This document shows positions 34,913 to 43,690 of a stretch of DNA of 64,000 nucleotides, one piece after another. Under the pieces are notes generated by a model. The model was not told the origin of the DNA. It did not search any database and worked only from the letters and a program-made list of their open reading frames with translations. Position 1 is the stretch's first letter. Each line of letters starts with the position of its first letter. The DNA lies in NCBI GenBank assembly GCA_965229335.1, contig OZ245874.1, positions 372,001 through 436,000 of the forward strand, read 5' to 3'. The position numbers were made by a program, and so were the translations under genes. The stretch comes from JAFKFH01 sp017307375. GTDB taxonomy: Bacteria; Pseudomonadota; Alphaproteobacteria; Ferrovibrionales; Ferrovibrionaceae.

Positions 34913-36591
34913 TGGCGAACCCTCACGAACAGATGCAGCGGCAGGAAGACGGCAAGCGTGAGACCAAGCAGCAGGATGGTCAGGGCCGCGCTTTCGCCCA
35001 TGCGGCTCTCGCTCCAGAAATTGAAGATGACGACGGCGAGCGTCAGCGTGTCGGCCGAGCCGCCGCCGAGGAACAGCGGCGTGTTGAGATCGCGCAGGCC
35101 GGACAGGAAGACCAGGGCGAAGGCGCCGAGCAGCACCGGCCGCAGCAACGGCAGCAGGACGGCGCGGATCCGCGTGAACCGGCCGGCGCCGCAGATGACG
35201 GCGGCTTCCTCCAGGCTGCGGTCGACCTGGCCCAGCCCGTCGCCGATATTGCGCAGGGCAAGCGGCAGCGAGCGCGCGGCCTGCGCCATCGCGATCAGCA
35301 GCAATCCGCCATAGAGGCCCATCGGCGACTTGATCCAGGCCCAGATCACGCCGATGACGAAGGCGGTGCCCGGCACCAGCACCGTCAGATAGGCGGCGCC
35401 GGACAGCACGGTGCGGCCGGGCAGGGCGGTGCGGCGGGCGAGATAGGCGACGGCGAAGGCGAGCAGCAGCACCATGCCGGCCTCCATCCCGGCGATGCCC
35501 AGCGTATTGCCGACGATGCGCCAGATGTCGCGATACTCGGTCAGGACATAGGAAAAATTGCCGAACGACAGGTCCTTCAACGAGGCGCCGTCGAACCAGG
35601 CGGTATTCAGCGACATCCACAGGATGATCGCGTAGGGCAGGATGACCGCAAGGATCGACACCAGCACGGCGAAGGCCGCGGCCAGCGGCCGGGCCCGGCC
35701 GAGCGGCAGCAGCGATGGCCGCCGGCCCTTGCCGCCGATCACGGCAAAGCGCGCGGCATCGCGGCGTCGCCGTGTCAGCCACAACAACCCGCCCAGCAGG
35801 AAGGCGACCAGGCAGAACAGCACGCCCATGGCGGCTGCCACCTCGTAGCGCGGCGGGAAGCCGTTGAGGAACAGGTAGAGCTGCGTGGCGAAGACGTAGA
35901 GGCGCGCCGGCATGCCGAGGATCGCCGGCGTGGCAAACAGCCCCCAGCTGATGATCAGCGAGAAGATCGAGGCCGCGATCAGGCTGGGCGCCACCAGCGG
36001 CAGGGTGACGCGGCGGATCACGGTGAAGGACGAGGCGCCGGTCACGCGCGCTGCTTCCTCATAGGCGCCGTCGAGCCCGGCCAGTGCCGCCTCGACCGTC
36101 AGGAACACATAGGCGTAGAGAAACAGGCTCGAGACATAGATCATGCCCGCCATCGAATGGATGTTGAGCGGCTTGACGCCGATCAGCGCCTCGAGGGCGA
36201 GGTTGAGATAGCCGGCATTGGGGCTGGCCAGGAAGACATAGGCCATCGCGGTCAGCCAGGGTGGGCTGACGAAGGCGAAGAGGGCGGTGAAGCGGACCAG
36301 CGCCTTGCCCGGCAGATCGGTGCGCGCGACCAGCACGGCGAGCGCCACGCCGAGCACCAGGCTCAAGAGGGTGGTGCCGAGCGCGTAGATCCACGAATTG
36401 ACCAGTACGCCGGCGAACGAGAAGCGTTCGAACAGTTCGACATAGCGCCCGAAGCCGAGCGTGCCGCCGGCCTGCTTCAGGCTGCCGATGCCGAGCCAGG
36501 CGATCGGCAGCAGGTTGAGGATGGCGACGCCGGCGGCCGCGAGCGCGAAAGCGAGCCAGAGGGCGAAGGGGAAACGTCGCAGCGCGGTCAT
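34909..36591 (-). CDS. ABC transporter permease, FbpB-like (fused two-unit)
   Basis: This 560-residue permease has two halves of about six helices each, as in FbpB/ThiP/AfuB proteins. Each half carries a coupling EAA loop (YEEAARVTGASSF near residue 185 and SLEEAAVICGAGRF near residue 460). It forms the whole channel for the ATPase and binding protein encoded upstream. The family moves ferric iron, thiamine, phosphonates or organic acids. It overlaps the ATPase gene by 4 bp and the CoA-transferase gene by 4 bp. Confidence 0.9.
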   Translation of the reverse strand: MTALRRFPFALWLAFALAAAGVAILNLLPIAWLGIGSLKQAGGTLGFGRYVELFERFSFAGVLVNSWIYALGTTLLSLVLGVALAVLVARTDLPGKALVRFTALFAFVSPPWLTAMAYVFLASPNAGYLNLALEALIGVKPLNIHSMAGMIYVSSLFLYAYVFLTVEAALAGLDGAYEEAARVTGASSFTVIRRVTLPLVAPSLIAASIFSLIISWGLFATPAILGMPARLYVFATQLYLFLNGFPPRYEVAAAMGVLFCLVAFLLGGLLWLTRRRRDAARFAVIGGKGRRPSLLPLGRARPLAAAFAVLVSILAVILPYAIILWMSLNTAWFDGASLKDLSFGNFSYVLTEYRDIWRIVGNTLGIAGMEAGMVLLLAFAVAYLARRTALPGRTVLSGAAYLTVLVPGTAFVIGVIWAWIKSPMGLYGGLLLIAMAQAARSLPLALRNIGDGLGQVDRSLEEAAVICGAGRFTRIRAVLLPLLRPVLLGAFALVFLSGLRDLNTPLFLGGGSADTLTLAVVIFNFWSESRMGESAALTILLLGLTLAVFLPLHLFVRVRQ

Positions 36592-37649
36592 GCGGCAAAA
36601 CAGCTTGCAGCGCTGCCGTCGACGGCGATCCGCACGTCGGCGCCGAGATCGTATTCGGGGCCGCCCAGCGGCTGATCGACCACCAGGACGCGGTCGCCGA
36701 CCAGGACGCGATAGCGCAGCGCCTCGCCGAGGAACTCGACGCTGTCGACCCGCGCCAGCGGGCCGTTGGCGTCGCCGTTCGCTGCGCCCAGTCGAAGATC
36801 GCCCGGCCGCAGATAAAGGACCACCGGGCTGCCGGCCGGCTGCGCATGGTCGATGCCGACCACGCCGCCGCCGGCCAGGGCGACCAGGCCGCCGGCGCGT
36901 GCCGCACCGTCCAGCCGGTTGACGGCGCCGAGGAACCGGGCGATCTCCGGCGAGGCTGGCCGGGCATGCAGCGCGCGCGGATCGGCTGCCTGGCGCACCC
37001 GGCCCGCCTCCATCACCAGTATCAGGTCGGACAGCGCCAGCGCCTCGGCCTGATCGTGGGTGACGGCGACCATCGTGGTGCCGGTCTCGCGCTGGATGCG
37101 GCGCAGCTCGGCGCGCATTTCCTCGCGCAGATGGGCGTCGAGATTGGCCAGCGGCTCGTCGAGCAGCAGCAGGGCCGGGTGATAGGCAAGGCAGCGCGCC
37201 AGCACCACGCGCTGCATCTGGCCGCCGGAGAGTTCGCCGGGATAGCGCCGGCCGTAGCCGGGCAGGCGGACCAGGTCCAGTGCCTCCTCGATCCGGCGTG
37301 CGGTCTTGGCGGCGTTCCAGCCCCGCACCTTCAGCCCGAAGGCGACGTTCTCGGCCACCGTCATATGCGGCCAGATCGCATAGGACTGGAACATCATGCC
37401 GAGCTCGCGCCGCTCCGGCGGCACCAGCACGCGGCCCCGTTCGGCAAACACCGTGGCCTGGCCGATCGCGATCGTGCCGTCGTCCGGCGTCTCCAGCCCG
37501 GCGATGCAGCGGAGCAGGGTGGTCTTGCCGCAGCCCGAAGGCCCGAGCAGGCCGAGCACCGCGCCCGAGGGAAGCTCGAAGGACACGTCGTCGACGGCGC
37601 GCACCGCGCCGAAGGCCTTGACCAGGCCCGATACGGTTACCGCGCTCAT
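36588..37649 (-). CDS. ABC transporter ATP-binding protein, FbpC/PotA-like
   Basis: This 353-residue ATPase has Walker A GPSGCGKTT near residues 35-43. The signature is ELSGGQMQRV, Walker B is LLLDEPLANLD and the switch His is in VTHDQAEAL. A C-terminal TOBE domain of about 110 residues follows (MEAGRVRQAADP onward). It energises the FbpB-like permease encoded next. The operon order is binding protein, ATPase, permease, CoA-transferase. Confidence 0.92.
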   Translation of the reverse strand: MSAVTVSGLVKAFGAVRAVDDVSFELPSGAVLGLLGPSGCGKTTLLRCIAGLETPDDGTIAIGQATVFAERGRVLVPPERRELGMMFQSYAIWPHMTVAENVAFGLKVRGWNAAKTARRIEEALDLVRLPGYGRRYPGELSGGQMQRVVLARCLAYHPALLLLDEPLANLDAHLREEMRAELRRIQRETGTTMVAVTHDQAEALALSDLILVMEAGRVRQAADPRALHARPASPEIARFLGAVNRLDGAARAGGLVALAGGGVVGIDHAQPAGSPVVLYLRPGDLRLGAANGDANGPLARVDSVEFLGEALRYRVLVGDRVLVVDQPLGGPEYDLGADVRIAVDGSAASCFAA

Positions 37650-37659
37650 CGCCCTGCCT

Positions 37660-38703
37660 TCAGCCCATCAGCTTGCGCCAGCGATCCAGCATCTCGCCGC
37701 GCTGGGCAGCGAGCTGGCGGGTGTCCGGCCGGATGATCTTCAGACTGTCGAGCGGCGGGATGCCGGCGGGCGGCGTCAGGCCGGCCGCCGAGCCGTAGAT
37801 GCCGGTCGCCTTGGCGATCGCCTCCTGGTACCCGGCCGACAGCGCATGGTTGAGGAATACGCGCGCCGCGTTGGGATGCGGCGCATTGCGCGCGATCACC
37901 ATGCAGCCATCGGCCATCACCGTGCCGTCGGAGGGCCAGACGATCGCCGCCGGCGCGCCCTGGCCGATATTGGTATAGGCCCAGCTTTGCGCCACCACGC
38001 AGATGGCCTTCTCGCCGCGCGCCACGGCCTGCATGGCCTCGGCCTGCAGCCGCATCTCGGCAACGTCGTTGGCCCGCAGCTTCTCGATGAAGTCCCAGCC
38101 GTAGAGGTCCAGCCAGGCCTTGATCAGGATCGTGGTCGAACCGGCGTTTTCCGGCGCGCCGAGCAGAACCTGGCTCTTGTATTCGGGCTTGGCCAGGTCG
38201 GCATAGGATTTCGGCGCCTTGTCCGGCGTCAGCATCTTCGTGTTGTAGGCGATGACCAGGCCGAACAGCCCGGATGGCGCGATCAGCGGGTTGTCGGCCA
38301 GGACCTGCGGCGCCAGCCTGGCCATGTTGGGCACCGCCACCGGTGCCAGCAGCTGCTGGTCCTCGAGATAGAGGCCGAGCGCATTGTCGGTCAGCGTCAT
38401 CACGTCGACCGCCGGCTTGCCCGCCTGCGCCTCGGTCTCGTATTTGCGGACGACGATCTCGCCGCCGCCCGGCCGGGCATAGCGGACCTTGATGCCGTAT
38501 TCCGCTTCGAAGCGCTGCATCAGCGGCTCTTCCATGCGGGCGATGCCGCTGGAATAGAGCGAGATTTCACCCTCCTTCTTCGCGGCCTCGACCACCCGGG
38601 CCCAGTCGGCGGCATCGGGTATCGCCGCGGCGGCAAGCGCCCGGTTGGCGGCCAGCGCGCCGAACGCGGTCAATCCGGCAAGTGCGGTCCTGCGGGTGAG
38701 CAT
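37660..38703 (-). CDS. ABC transporter substrate-binding protein, Fbp/AfuA-like
   Basis: This 347-residue exported protein has a twin-arginine-type signal (MLTRRTALAGLTAFGALA), suggesting Tat or Sec export. The mature protein is a type II periplasmic-binding protein of the ferric/organic family (EISLYSSG near the start, then MQRFEAEYGIKVRYARPGGGE and VMTLTDNA). The Tyr pair that binds iron in FbpA is not clearly seen. It starts inside the end of the upstream GntR gene (34-bp overlap), so translation is coupled to the regulator. Confidence 0.88.
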   Translation of the reverse strand: MLTRRTALAGLTAFGALAANRALAAAAIPDAADWARVVEAAKKEGEISLYSSGIARMEEPLMQRFEAEYGIKVRYARPGGGEIVVRKYETEAQAGKPAVDVMTLTDNALGLYLEDQQLLAPVAVPNMARLAPQVLADNPLIAPSGLFGLVIAYNTKMLTPDKAPKSYADLAKPEYKSQVLLGAPENAGSTTILIKAWLDLYGWDFIEKLRANDVAEMRLQAEAMQAVARGEKAICVVAQSWAYTNIGQGAPAAIVWPSDGTVMADGCMVIARNAPHPNAARVFLNHALSAGYQEAIAKATGIYGSAAGLTPPAGIPPLDSLKIIRPDTRQLAAQRGEMLDRWRKLMG

Positions 38704-39398
38704 GGCGTTTCCTCCGGTTGCGTCCCCGGTATCCCGAGGATCCTTCTGATGACGGACTGGTTGAGCTCGACGATCCGCCACGCCTCGATCGAGGCGGTCT
38801 CGGCGTCGCGGGTGTGGATGGCATCGTTCATCCGCGCGCTCATCTCCAGCAGGGCGCGGCGATGGGCCGGGATCGAATGCATAAGGATCGCGTAGTAGCG
38901 ATAGGCCTGCCGGTTCATGCGGCCCATCGTCGCCTTCAGCCGGGCATTGCCCGAATGGGCCAGGGCATAGGCCGACGCGGCCTGGATCGCGCGGGCGAAC
39001 TCGCGCGGGTCGACATCGGGTTCGCCGGCGGCGATCCGCCGGATCTCCTGCCCCAGGGCGATGTAGCCGTCCATCTCGGCCGCGGTCGCCCGCCGCACGA
39101 ACAGGCGGATGGCCAGCGCGTAGAGCGACCCGCGCACCTCGAACATGTCGATGATCTCGTCGGGCTGCAGCTGGATCACCGAGGCGCCGAGGCGCGGGCG
39201 GATCACCGCCAGTTCCTCGCGCGCCAGGATCTGCAGCGCCTCGCGCACCGGCCCGCGGCTGACGCCGAAGCGGCGGGCGATGACCTCCTCGGACAGCCGC
39301 TCGCCCGGTTTCCACAGGCCCTGCTCGATCTCGTCGCCGATCTGGGTGGCGATATGGCGGGCAAGCGACAGCGGCAGATCGGCGGCAGCGAGCGACAT
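38670..39398 (-). CDS. GntR/FadR-family transcriptional regulator
   Basis: This 242-residue regulator has an N-terminal winged helix (RLSEEVIARRFGVSRGPVREALQIL at about residues 34-58, seen as VIARRFGVSRGPVREAL) and an all-helical FCD effector domain. It is the first gene of the ABC/CoA-transferase operon and probably regulates it in response to the transported acid. The upstream spacer has a TTGACA element on the minus strand near 39430. Its end overlaps the binding-protein gene. Confidence 0.88.
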   Translation of the reverse strand: MSLAAADLPLSLARHIATQIGDEIEQGLWKPGERLSEEVIARRFGVSRGPVREALQILAREELAVIRPRLGASVIQLQPDEIIDMFEVRGSLYALAIRLFVRRATAAEMDGYIALGQEIRRIAAGEPDVDPREFARAIQAASAYALAHSGNARLKATMGRMNRQAYRYYAILMHSIPAHRRALLEMSARMNDAIHTRDAETASIEAWRIVELNQSVIRRILGIPGTQPEETPCSPAGPHLPD

Positions 39399-39569
39399 GG
39401 GCGCAGGTTAGGGCGCGCGAATGTCTACTGTCAACAAATAAAGCAATAAAATTTCAATATTGGACTCTTTTCCGGGTCTAGTGCTGCGGCCGCTTGCCGT
39501 ATCGGGTTTTTGGTCTAGCGTTTAGTCGTCAGCATGAGATCTGACACAAACATGAGGGGCGTCAGACCG

Positions 39570-41234
39570 ATGGATCCCAGCAAGCTCGTCCCCTTCACCG
39601 GGTACTACCAGATGGATGTGGCGCCAGGCGCCTTCCTGTCGATCGACACCACCGAGGCCGTAGCGACCCAGCCGCCGGCCGACAGCATCGACGTCACCAT
39701 CAGCCTGTCGATGGATGGGGCGACGGCGACGACCTTCACCGCGGCCGACGGCATCGCCTTCGACGGCACGACCCTGACCATTCCCAACCTCGTGAATCTC
39801 GTGTTCACCCGCGACTATCAGGCGGGCCGGCTGGTCTCGTTCGCCGGGCAGGTCGGGGGATCGACGGTGACCGGCAGCACCTACTACAACGCCGTGCCGC
39901 TGGCCGCCTTCGTCGGAAACTACTTCGACGTGGTCACCGGAAAGCCGGTCCTCGCCATCGCCGGTCCGGACGATATCCGGTTCGATTTCGCGATCTTCGC
40001 CGGCGGGGGCGCGCTGCAGCCGGTCGCTGGTTACCGCTACAATCCCGGCATGTTCGTGCTGAGTTTCAGCGGGGCGGACGGCTCCGCCTTCACGGTGATG
40101 CTGGGCACGGCCGGCGCGGGCGGGCTTGCCGCCAGCATCATGACCGACACGGCGCAGCGCTACGCGCTGTCGATCCTGTCGGCATCGCCGACCCTGCCTG
40201 CGATCGTCCTGCCCGCCGACCAGTACGGCCATGCCGGGGCGCCGACCGAATGGTGGTGGCATGTCGGCACGCTGCAGACGGCGACGGGACGGAAGTTCGG
40301 TTTCGAGGTCAATGCCTGCGGCGTGCTCGATGCGATGGTCTTCACCGAGATCGCCATCGCCGACGTCGAGAACCAGGTCCACTACCAGATCGTCAACGAC
40401 CAGATCGGCTATGCGCCCGCCTGGGCCGAGACCGATCCGACCAAGCCCTGGTTCGTTGCGATCCCCGGTCCCGCGACGGATCCGACCAACGGTGCGGTGA
40501 CGATGACGGCGATCGATGGCAACCCGCTGAACATGGCGGTGCAGGCCCAGTTCACCGATGCCGCGACCGGTATCGCCTGCCGGATCGACCTGCAACTGTT
40601 CCAGCAGGGGCCGCCGCTGCTGGTCTGGGGTACCGGCGTGCAGGTGCTGAAGCCCGGCACCGATCCGATCAAGGACAACAATTTCTATTATTCGCTGACC
40701 AACCTCGCCGCCTCCGGCTCGATCACCATCGGCACCGAGACGTTTCCCGTCACCGGCCTGACCTGGATGGATCACGAATACGGTGCCTTCCCCGATCCCG
40801 GGCCGGGCAAGAAGAACGTCTGGACCCTCCAGGACATCCAGCTCGCCAACGGCCTGCATCTGTCGAACTACACGGCCTTCGGACAGCAGCCGCAGGCGGG
40901 GGTGGCGATGCCGTCGAATGCGACGCTGCTGCTGCCGGACGGCCAGAGCGTCTTCGTGCCGACGACGACGACGCCGTCGGATCCGATGACCATCGGCGAT
41001 ACCACCTACTTCGCCACCTACACGGTGCGGATGCAGTCTGCCGGCAACGCCTATGTCGAATTCGTTGTCAGGAATATCTGCCCCAACCAGGTCTTCGTCG
41101 ATCCGCTGAAGATCAACTCGGGCTACGAGGGTGTCGCCGACTGCGACATGATCGCCGTCTATCAGCTGAACGCCCGCCACAAGATCGAGCTCGAGGTGTC
41201 GTCCGGGCCGGCCTGGATCGAACAGAGTCTGTGA
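39570..41234 (+). CDS. AttH/CrtC-like lipocalin-domain protein with N-terminal duplication
   Basis: This protein of 554 residues has a C-terminal two-part lipocalin-like region of the AttH/CrtC (carotenoid hydratase-like) family. It shows PTEWWWHVGTLQTATGRKFG near residue 225 and the second marker GLTWMDHEYGAF near residue 400. The Asp/His of that marker are the likely active site. The first 200 residues look like two copies of a small beta module (PFTGYYQMDV...FLSID and AFVGNYFDVV...VLAIA). No signal peptide is seen, so it is probably cytoplasmic. The start is uncertain: ATGs at 39534, 39552 and 39570 are in frame, and the last has the best ribosome site. Confidence 0.7.
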   Translation: MDPSKLVPFTGYYQMDVAPGAFLSIDTTEAVATQPPADSIDVTISLSMDGATATTFTAADGIAFDGTTLTIPNLVNLVFTRDYQAGRLVSFAGQVGGSTVTGSTYYNAVPLAAFVGNYFDVVTGKPVLAIAGPDDIRFDFAIFAGGGALQPVAGYRYNPGMFVLSFSGADGSAFTVMLGTAGAGGLAASIMTDTAQRYALSILSASPTLPAIVLPADQYGHAGAPTEWWWHVGTLQTATGRKFGFEVNACGVLDAMVFTEIAIADVENQVHYQIVNDQIGYAPAWAETDPTKPWFVAIPGPATDPTNGAVTMTAIDGNPLNMAVQAQFTDAATGIACRIDLQLFQQGPPLLVWGTGVQVLKPGTDPIKDNNFYYSLTNLAASGSITIGTETFPVTGLTWMDHEYGAFPDPGPGKKNVWTLQDIQLANGLHLSNYTAFGQQPQAGVAMPSNATLLLPDGQSVFVPTTTTPSDPMTIGDTTYFATYTVRMQSAGNAYVEFVVRNICPNQVFVDPLKINSGYEGVADCDMIAVYQLNARHKIELEVSSGPAWIEQSL

Positions 41235-41240
41235 GGCCAC

Positions 41241-41268
41241 AAAAAAGCGGGCGCCCGTGGGCGCCCGC
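41241..41268 (-). terminator. Terminator of the vanA/binding-protein operon
   Basis: On the minus strand a GC-rich stem (gcgggcgccc pairing with gggcgcccgc, 41247-41268) is followed by six T (41241-41246 read in reverse). It lies 28 bp past the stop of the LivK-like gene. It may also stop read-through from the convergent AttH-like gene. Confidence 0.8.
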
Positions 41269-41295
41269 TGGCGGCGGATATCGTGCCGGATCGGA

Positions 41296-42456
41296 TCAAC
41301 GCGGATCCTTGACCGCCGCAATCTGGTCGAATTCGACGTTGTAGAGCTTGCCGTCGACCTTCTCGACCTTGCGGATGTAGATGGTCTGGGTGATGTCGCG
41401 GGTTTCGGGTTCGATCGTCACCGGGCCGCGCGGGCTGGTCCAGGCCATGCCCTTGGCCGCGCCGATGAAGCTGTCGGCGTCGGCCTTGCCGCCGGTCTTG
41501 GCCAGCACGTCGAAGATCAGCTTCATGCCGTCATAGCCGCCGACCGACATGAAGTTCGGACGCATGCCGCCATTGGCCTTCTCGAAGGCGGCGACATAGG
41601 TCTTGTTCTCCGGCGACGGATGGGCGGCCGAATAGAAATGCGCGGTGATGGTGCCGATCGCGGCATCGCCCATCGCCGGCAGGATGTCGTCGTCGGTGAC
41701 GTCGCCGGTGGCGATCAGCTTGATCGTCTTGCCCAGGCCGCGATCGCCGAATTCCTTCATGAACGAGGCACCTTCGCCGGACGGCAGGAAGGCGAAGATC
41801 GCATCGGGCGCCGAATCCTTGGCCTTCTGCAGGAACGGGCCGTAATCGGGATTCTTGAGCGGGATGCGCACCGCCTCGACCACCGTGCCGCCCGATTCGG
41901 TGAACGCCTTCTTGAAGGTCCCCTCGGCCTCGATGCCCGGCGAATAGTCGGTGACGACCGAGAATACCTTCTTGATGTTGTTCTTCGCCGCCCATTGCGC
42001 GATCGCCCAGGCCGACTGGGCCAGGGTGCCGGAGGTGCGGGTGGCGGTCGGCGACTTCGCGGTGATGATCGACGAGGCGGCGGCCATCACCACCATCGGC
42101 TTCTTCGCCTGCTCGGCCAGCGGCGCGGTGGCGAGCGCCAGCGGCGTCAGCCCGAAGCCGGCCAGGATGTCGACGTTGTCCTTGACGATCAGTTCCTGCG
42201 CCAGGCGCTTGGTGGTGTCCGGGGCGACCCCGGTATCGTCCTTCAGGATCACCTCGACCTCGCGGCCGGCAACCTTGTTGCCGTTCTGCGCCAGATAGAG
42301 CTTCACCGCGGCGTCGACCTGCTTGCCGGTCGAGGCGAACGGCCCCGACATCGGCAGGATCAGCCCGACCTTGATCGGATCGGCGGCAAGGGCCGTGCCC
42401 GCCGCCAAAACCATGCTGAGCGCGGCACCCGCCGCGAGGCGTGACAACCAGGTCAT
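41296..42456 (-). CDS. ABC transporter substrate-binding protein, LivK family
   Basis: This 386-residue exported protein has a signal peptide (MTWLSRLAAGAALSMVLAAG, cut near ALA). A type I periplasmic-binding fold follows (IKVGLILPMSGPFASTGKQ, then ELIVKDNVDILAGFGLTP and GGYDGMKLIFDVLAK). It lies 43 bp after the vanA-like gene on the same strand, so the two form one operon. No permease is nearby. The pca operon encodes a LivHMGF transporter without a binding protein, and this is the only matching partner in the window. The ligand may be an aromatic acid such as vanillate. Confidence 0.88.
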   Translation of the reverse strand: MTWLSRLAAGAALSMVLAAGTALAADPIKVGLILPMSGPFASTGKQVDAAVKLYLAQNGNKVAGREVEVILKDDTGVAPDTTKRLAQELIVKDNVDILAGFGLTPLALATAPLAEQAKKPMVVMAAASSIITAKSPTATRTSGTLAQSAWAIAQWAAKNNIKKVFSVVTDYSPGIEAEGTFKKAFTESGGTVVEAVRIPLKNPDYGPFLQKAKDSAPDAIFAFLPSGEGASFMKEFGDRGLGKTIKLIATGDVTDDDILPAMGDAAIGTITAHFYSAAHPSPENKTYVAAFEKANGGMRPNFMSVGGYDGMKLIFDVLAKTGGKADADSFIGAAKGMAWTSPRGPVTIEPETRDITQTIYIRKVEKVDGKLYNVEFDQIAAVKDPR

Positions 42457-42499
42457 CTTGTTTTTCCTCCCACGTGTTCGTCGAATCCGTCCCGGGGCG

Positions 42500-43525
42500 T
42501 CAGGCCCCGGCGGCAGAGCGTTCCTCGATCATCCGACGCACCCTGAGCGAACCGGCGTCGAGGTTGATGTTGATCATGCGGTAGTCCGGTGATTCCAGCA
42601 TCGCCTGCTGCTGGGCCTGAACGATCACCTTGTCCTCGCCGAAGATGCGCGTGATCGACGCCTTCATGTCGGCGGTCAGCGACGCATCGTCGAGACAGAA
42701 GCTTCGCGCATTCGCCCAGAAATACCAGCAGCTTGTATCGGTGGCGGGCGTGATCGAGTTCAGGATCATCGCATTGATGCCCTTCGACCGGTCGCCCTCC
42801 GGCGCGCCGGTGCCGGTCTCGGCCACGCCGACATCGATGACAACCGAGCAGGGCTTGACGTAGCGCGCGATCTGCCAGCGGTCGCAATGCCCGCCATAGT
42901 CGCGGGCCCGCCGCATCAGCCCGGCCCAGAACGGCGCCGGCTCATGGTCGTGCACCCAGCGCGAGACCGTCACCGTGTCGCCGTCGAACGACGTCTTGAT
43001 CGGGGCCGAGGGCAGGCGGTGGTCGCCGATCGAAGTCGGATGGACATAGGTCTCGTGGCTGAGGTCGAGCAGGTTGTCGATCAGCAGGCGATAGTCGCAG
43101 GCGACTTCCATCACGTCGCCGTCGCCGGTCCAGGCCGGATCGTCGTTCCAGTGCAGGTCGGGCACGTCGGACGGATCGGCCAGCGCCGGATCGCCGACCC
43201 AGACCCAGACGAAGCGGTGCCGCTCGACCACCGGATAGCTGGTGACCCGGGCCTGCGGCGAGACCCGCTCCTGGCTCGGCACCTTCACGCACTGGCCGGT
43301 GCGGTCATAGGTCAGTCCGTGATAGCCGCAGACCAGGGTGTCGCCCTCGAGCCGCCCGTGGCTCAGCGGCAGCAGGCGATGGCAGCAGCGATCGGCCAGC
43401 GCGACGGCGCTGCCGTCCTCCAGGCGATAGAACACCATCGGCAGATTGCAGATGCGGCGGGCCAGCAGGCTGCGCCCGACCTCGCGGCCCCAAGCGGCCA
43501 CGTACCATGCGTTTTGCATGAACAT
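42500..43525 (-). CDS. vanA: Rieske oxygenase, vanillate O-demethylase oxygenase-like (VanA)
   Basis: This 341-residue protein is the terminal oxygenase type that removes a methyl group from vanillate to give protocatechuate. The Rieske cluster ligands are the Cys and His in RCCHRLLPLS and VCGYHGL at about residues 45-67. The mononuclear iron site is DNLLDLSHETYVH near residue 155, the VanA pattern. The start at 43525 follows a ggagag site. A VanR-type operator overlaps its promoter. The reductase VanB is not encoded here. Another aromatic demethylase of the family is possible. Confidence 0.85.
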   Translation of the reverse strand: MFMQNAWYVAAWGREVGRSLLARRICNLPMVFYRLEDGSAVALADRCCHRLLPLSHGRLEGDTLVCGYHGLTYDRTGQCVKVPSQERVSPQARVTSYPVVERHRFVWVWVGDPALADPSDVPDLHWNDDPAWTGDGDVMEVACDYRLLIDNLLDLSHETYVHPTSIGDHRLPSAPIKTSFDGDTVTVSRWVHDHEPAPFWAGLMRRARDYGGHCDRWQIARYVKPCSVVIDVGVAETGTGAPEGDRSKGINAMILNSITPATDTSCWYFWANARSFCLDDASLTADMKASITRIFGEDKVIVQAQQQAMLESPDYRMININLDAGSLRVRRMIEERSAAGA

Positions 43526-43556
43526 GGATCTCTCCCTAACAAGATCGTTTGACATC

Positions 43557-43568
43557 ATTGTATCCAAT
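43557..43568 (-). promoter_or_regulatory. VanR-type operator before vanA
   Basis: Read on the vanA strand, the site is attggatacaat, a near-perfect 12-bp palindrome matching the VanR operator ATTGGATCCAAT known from Caulobacter and other bacteria. Its tacaat part may be the -10 box, with ttgctc 16 bp upstream as a weak -35. Binding there would block transcription of vanA. Confidence 0.8.
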
Positions 43569-43672
43569 GGCTCGCGTCGAGCAACAGAAATTCGTATAAC
43601 GAACCGGCGTACGCAGTTCGCACCCGCAATATTCGGCATTGTTCATGAGCGATGCTTTCGCGCCACTTCCTC

Positions 43673-43684
43673 ATTGGATACAAT
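43673..43684 (+). promoter_or_regulatory. VanR-type operator before the regulator gene
   Basis: The identical site attggatacaat lies directly before the aggagc ribosome site of the GntR-family gene. Both copies therefore read the same in the direction of their own gene. It implies that the regulator represses itself as well as the vanA operon. Confidence 0.8.
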
Positions 43685-43690
43685 AGGAGC

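Noticed and set aside
37396..38895. Long antisense frames over the FbpABC-like operon
   Set aside because: They are mirror frames of well-supported genes on the opposite strand and encode Arg/Ala/Gly-rich sequence without motifs.
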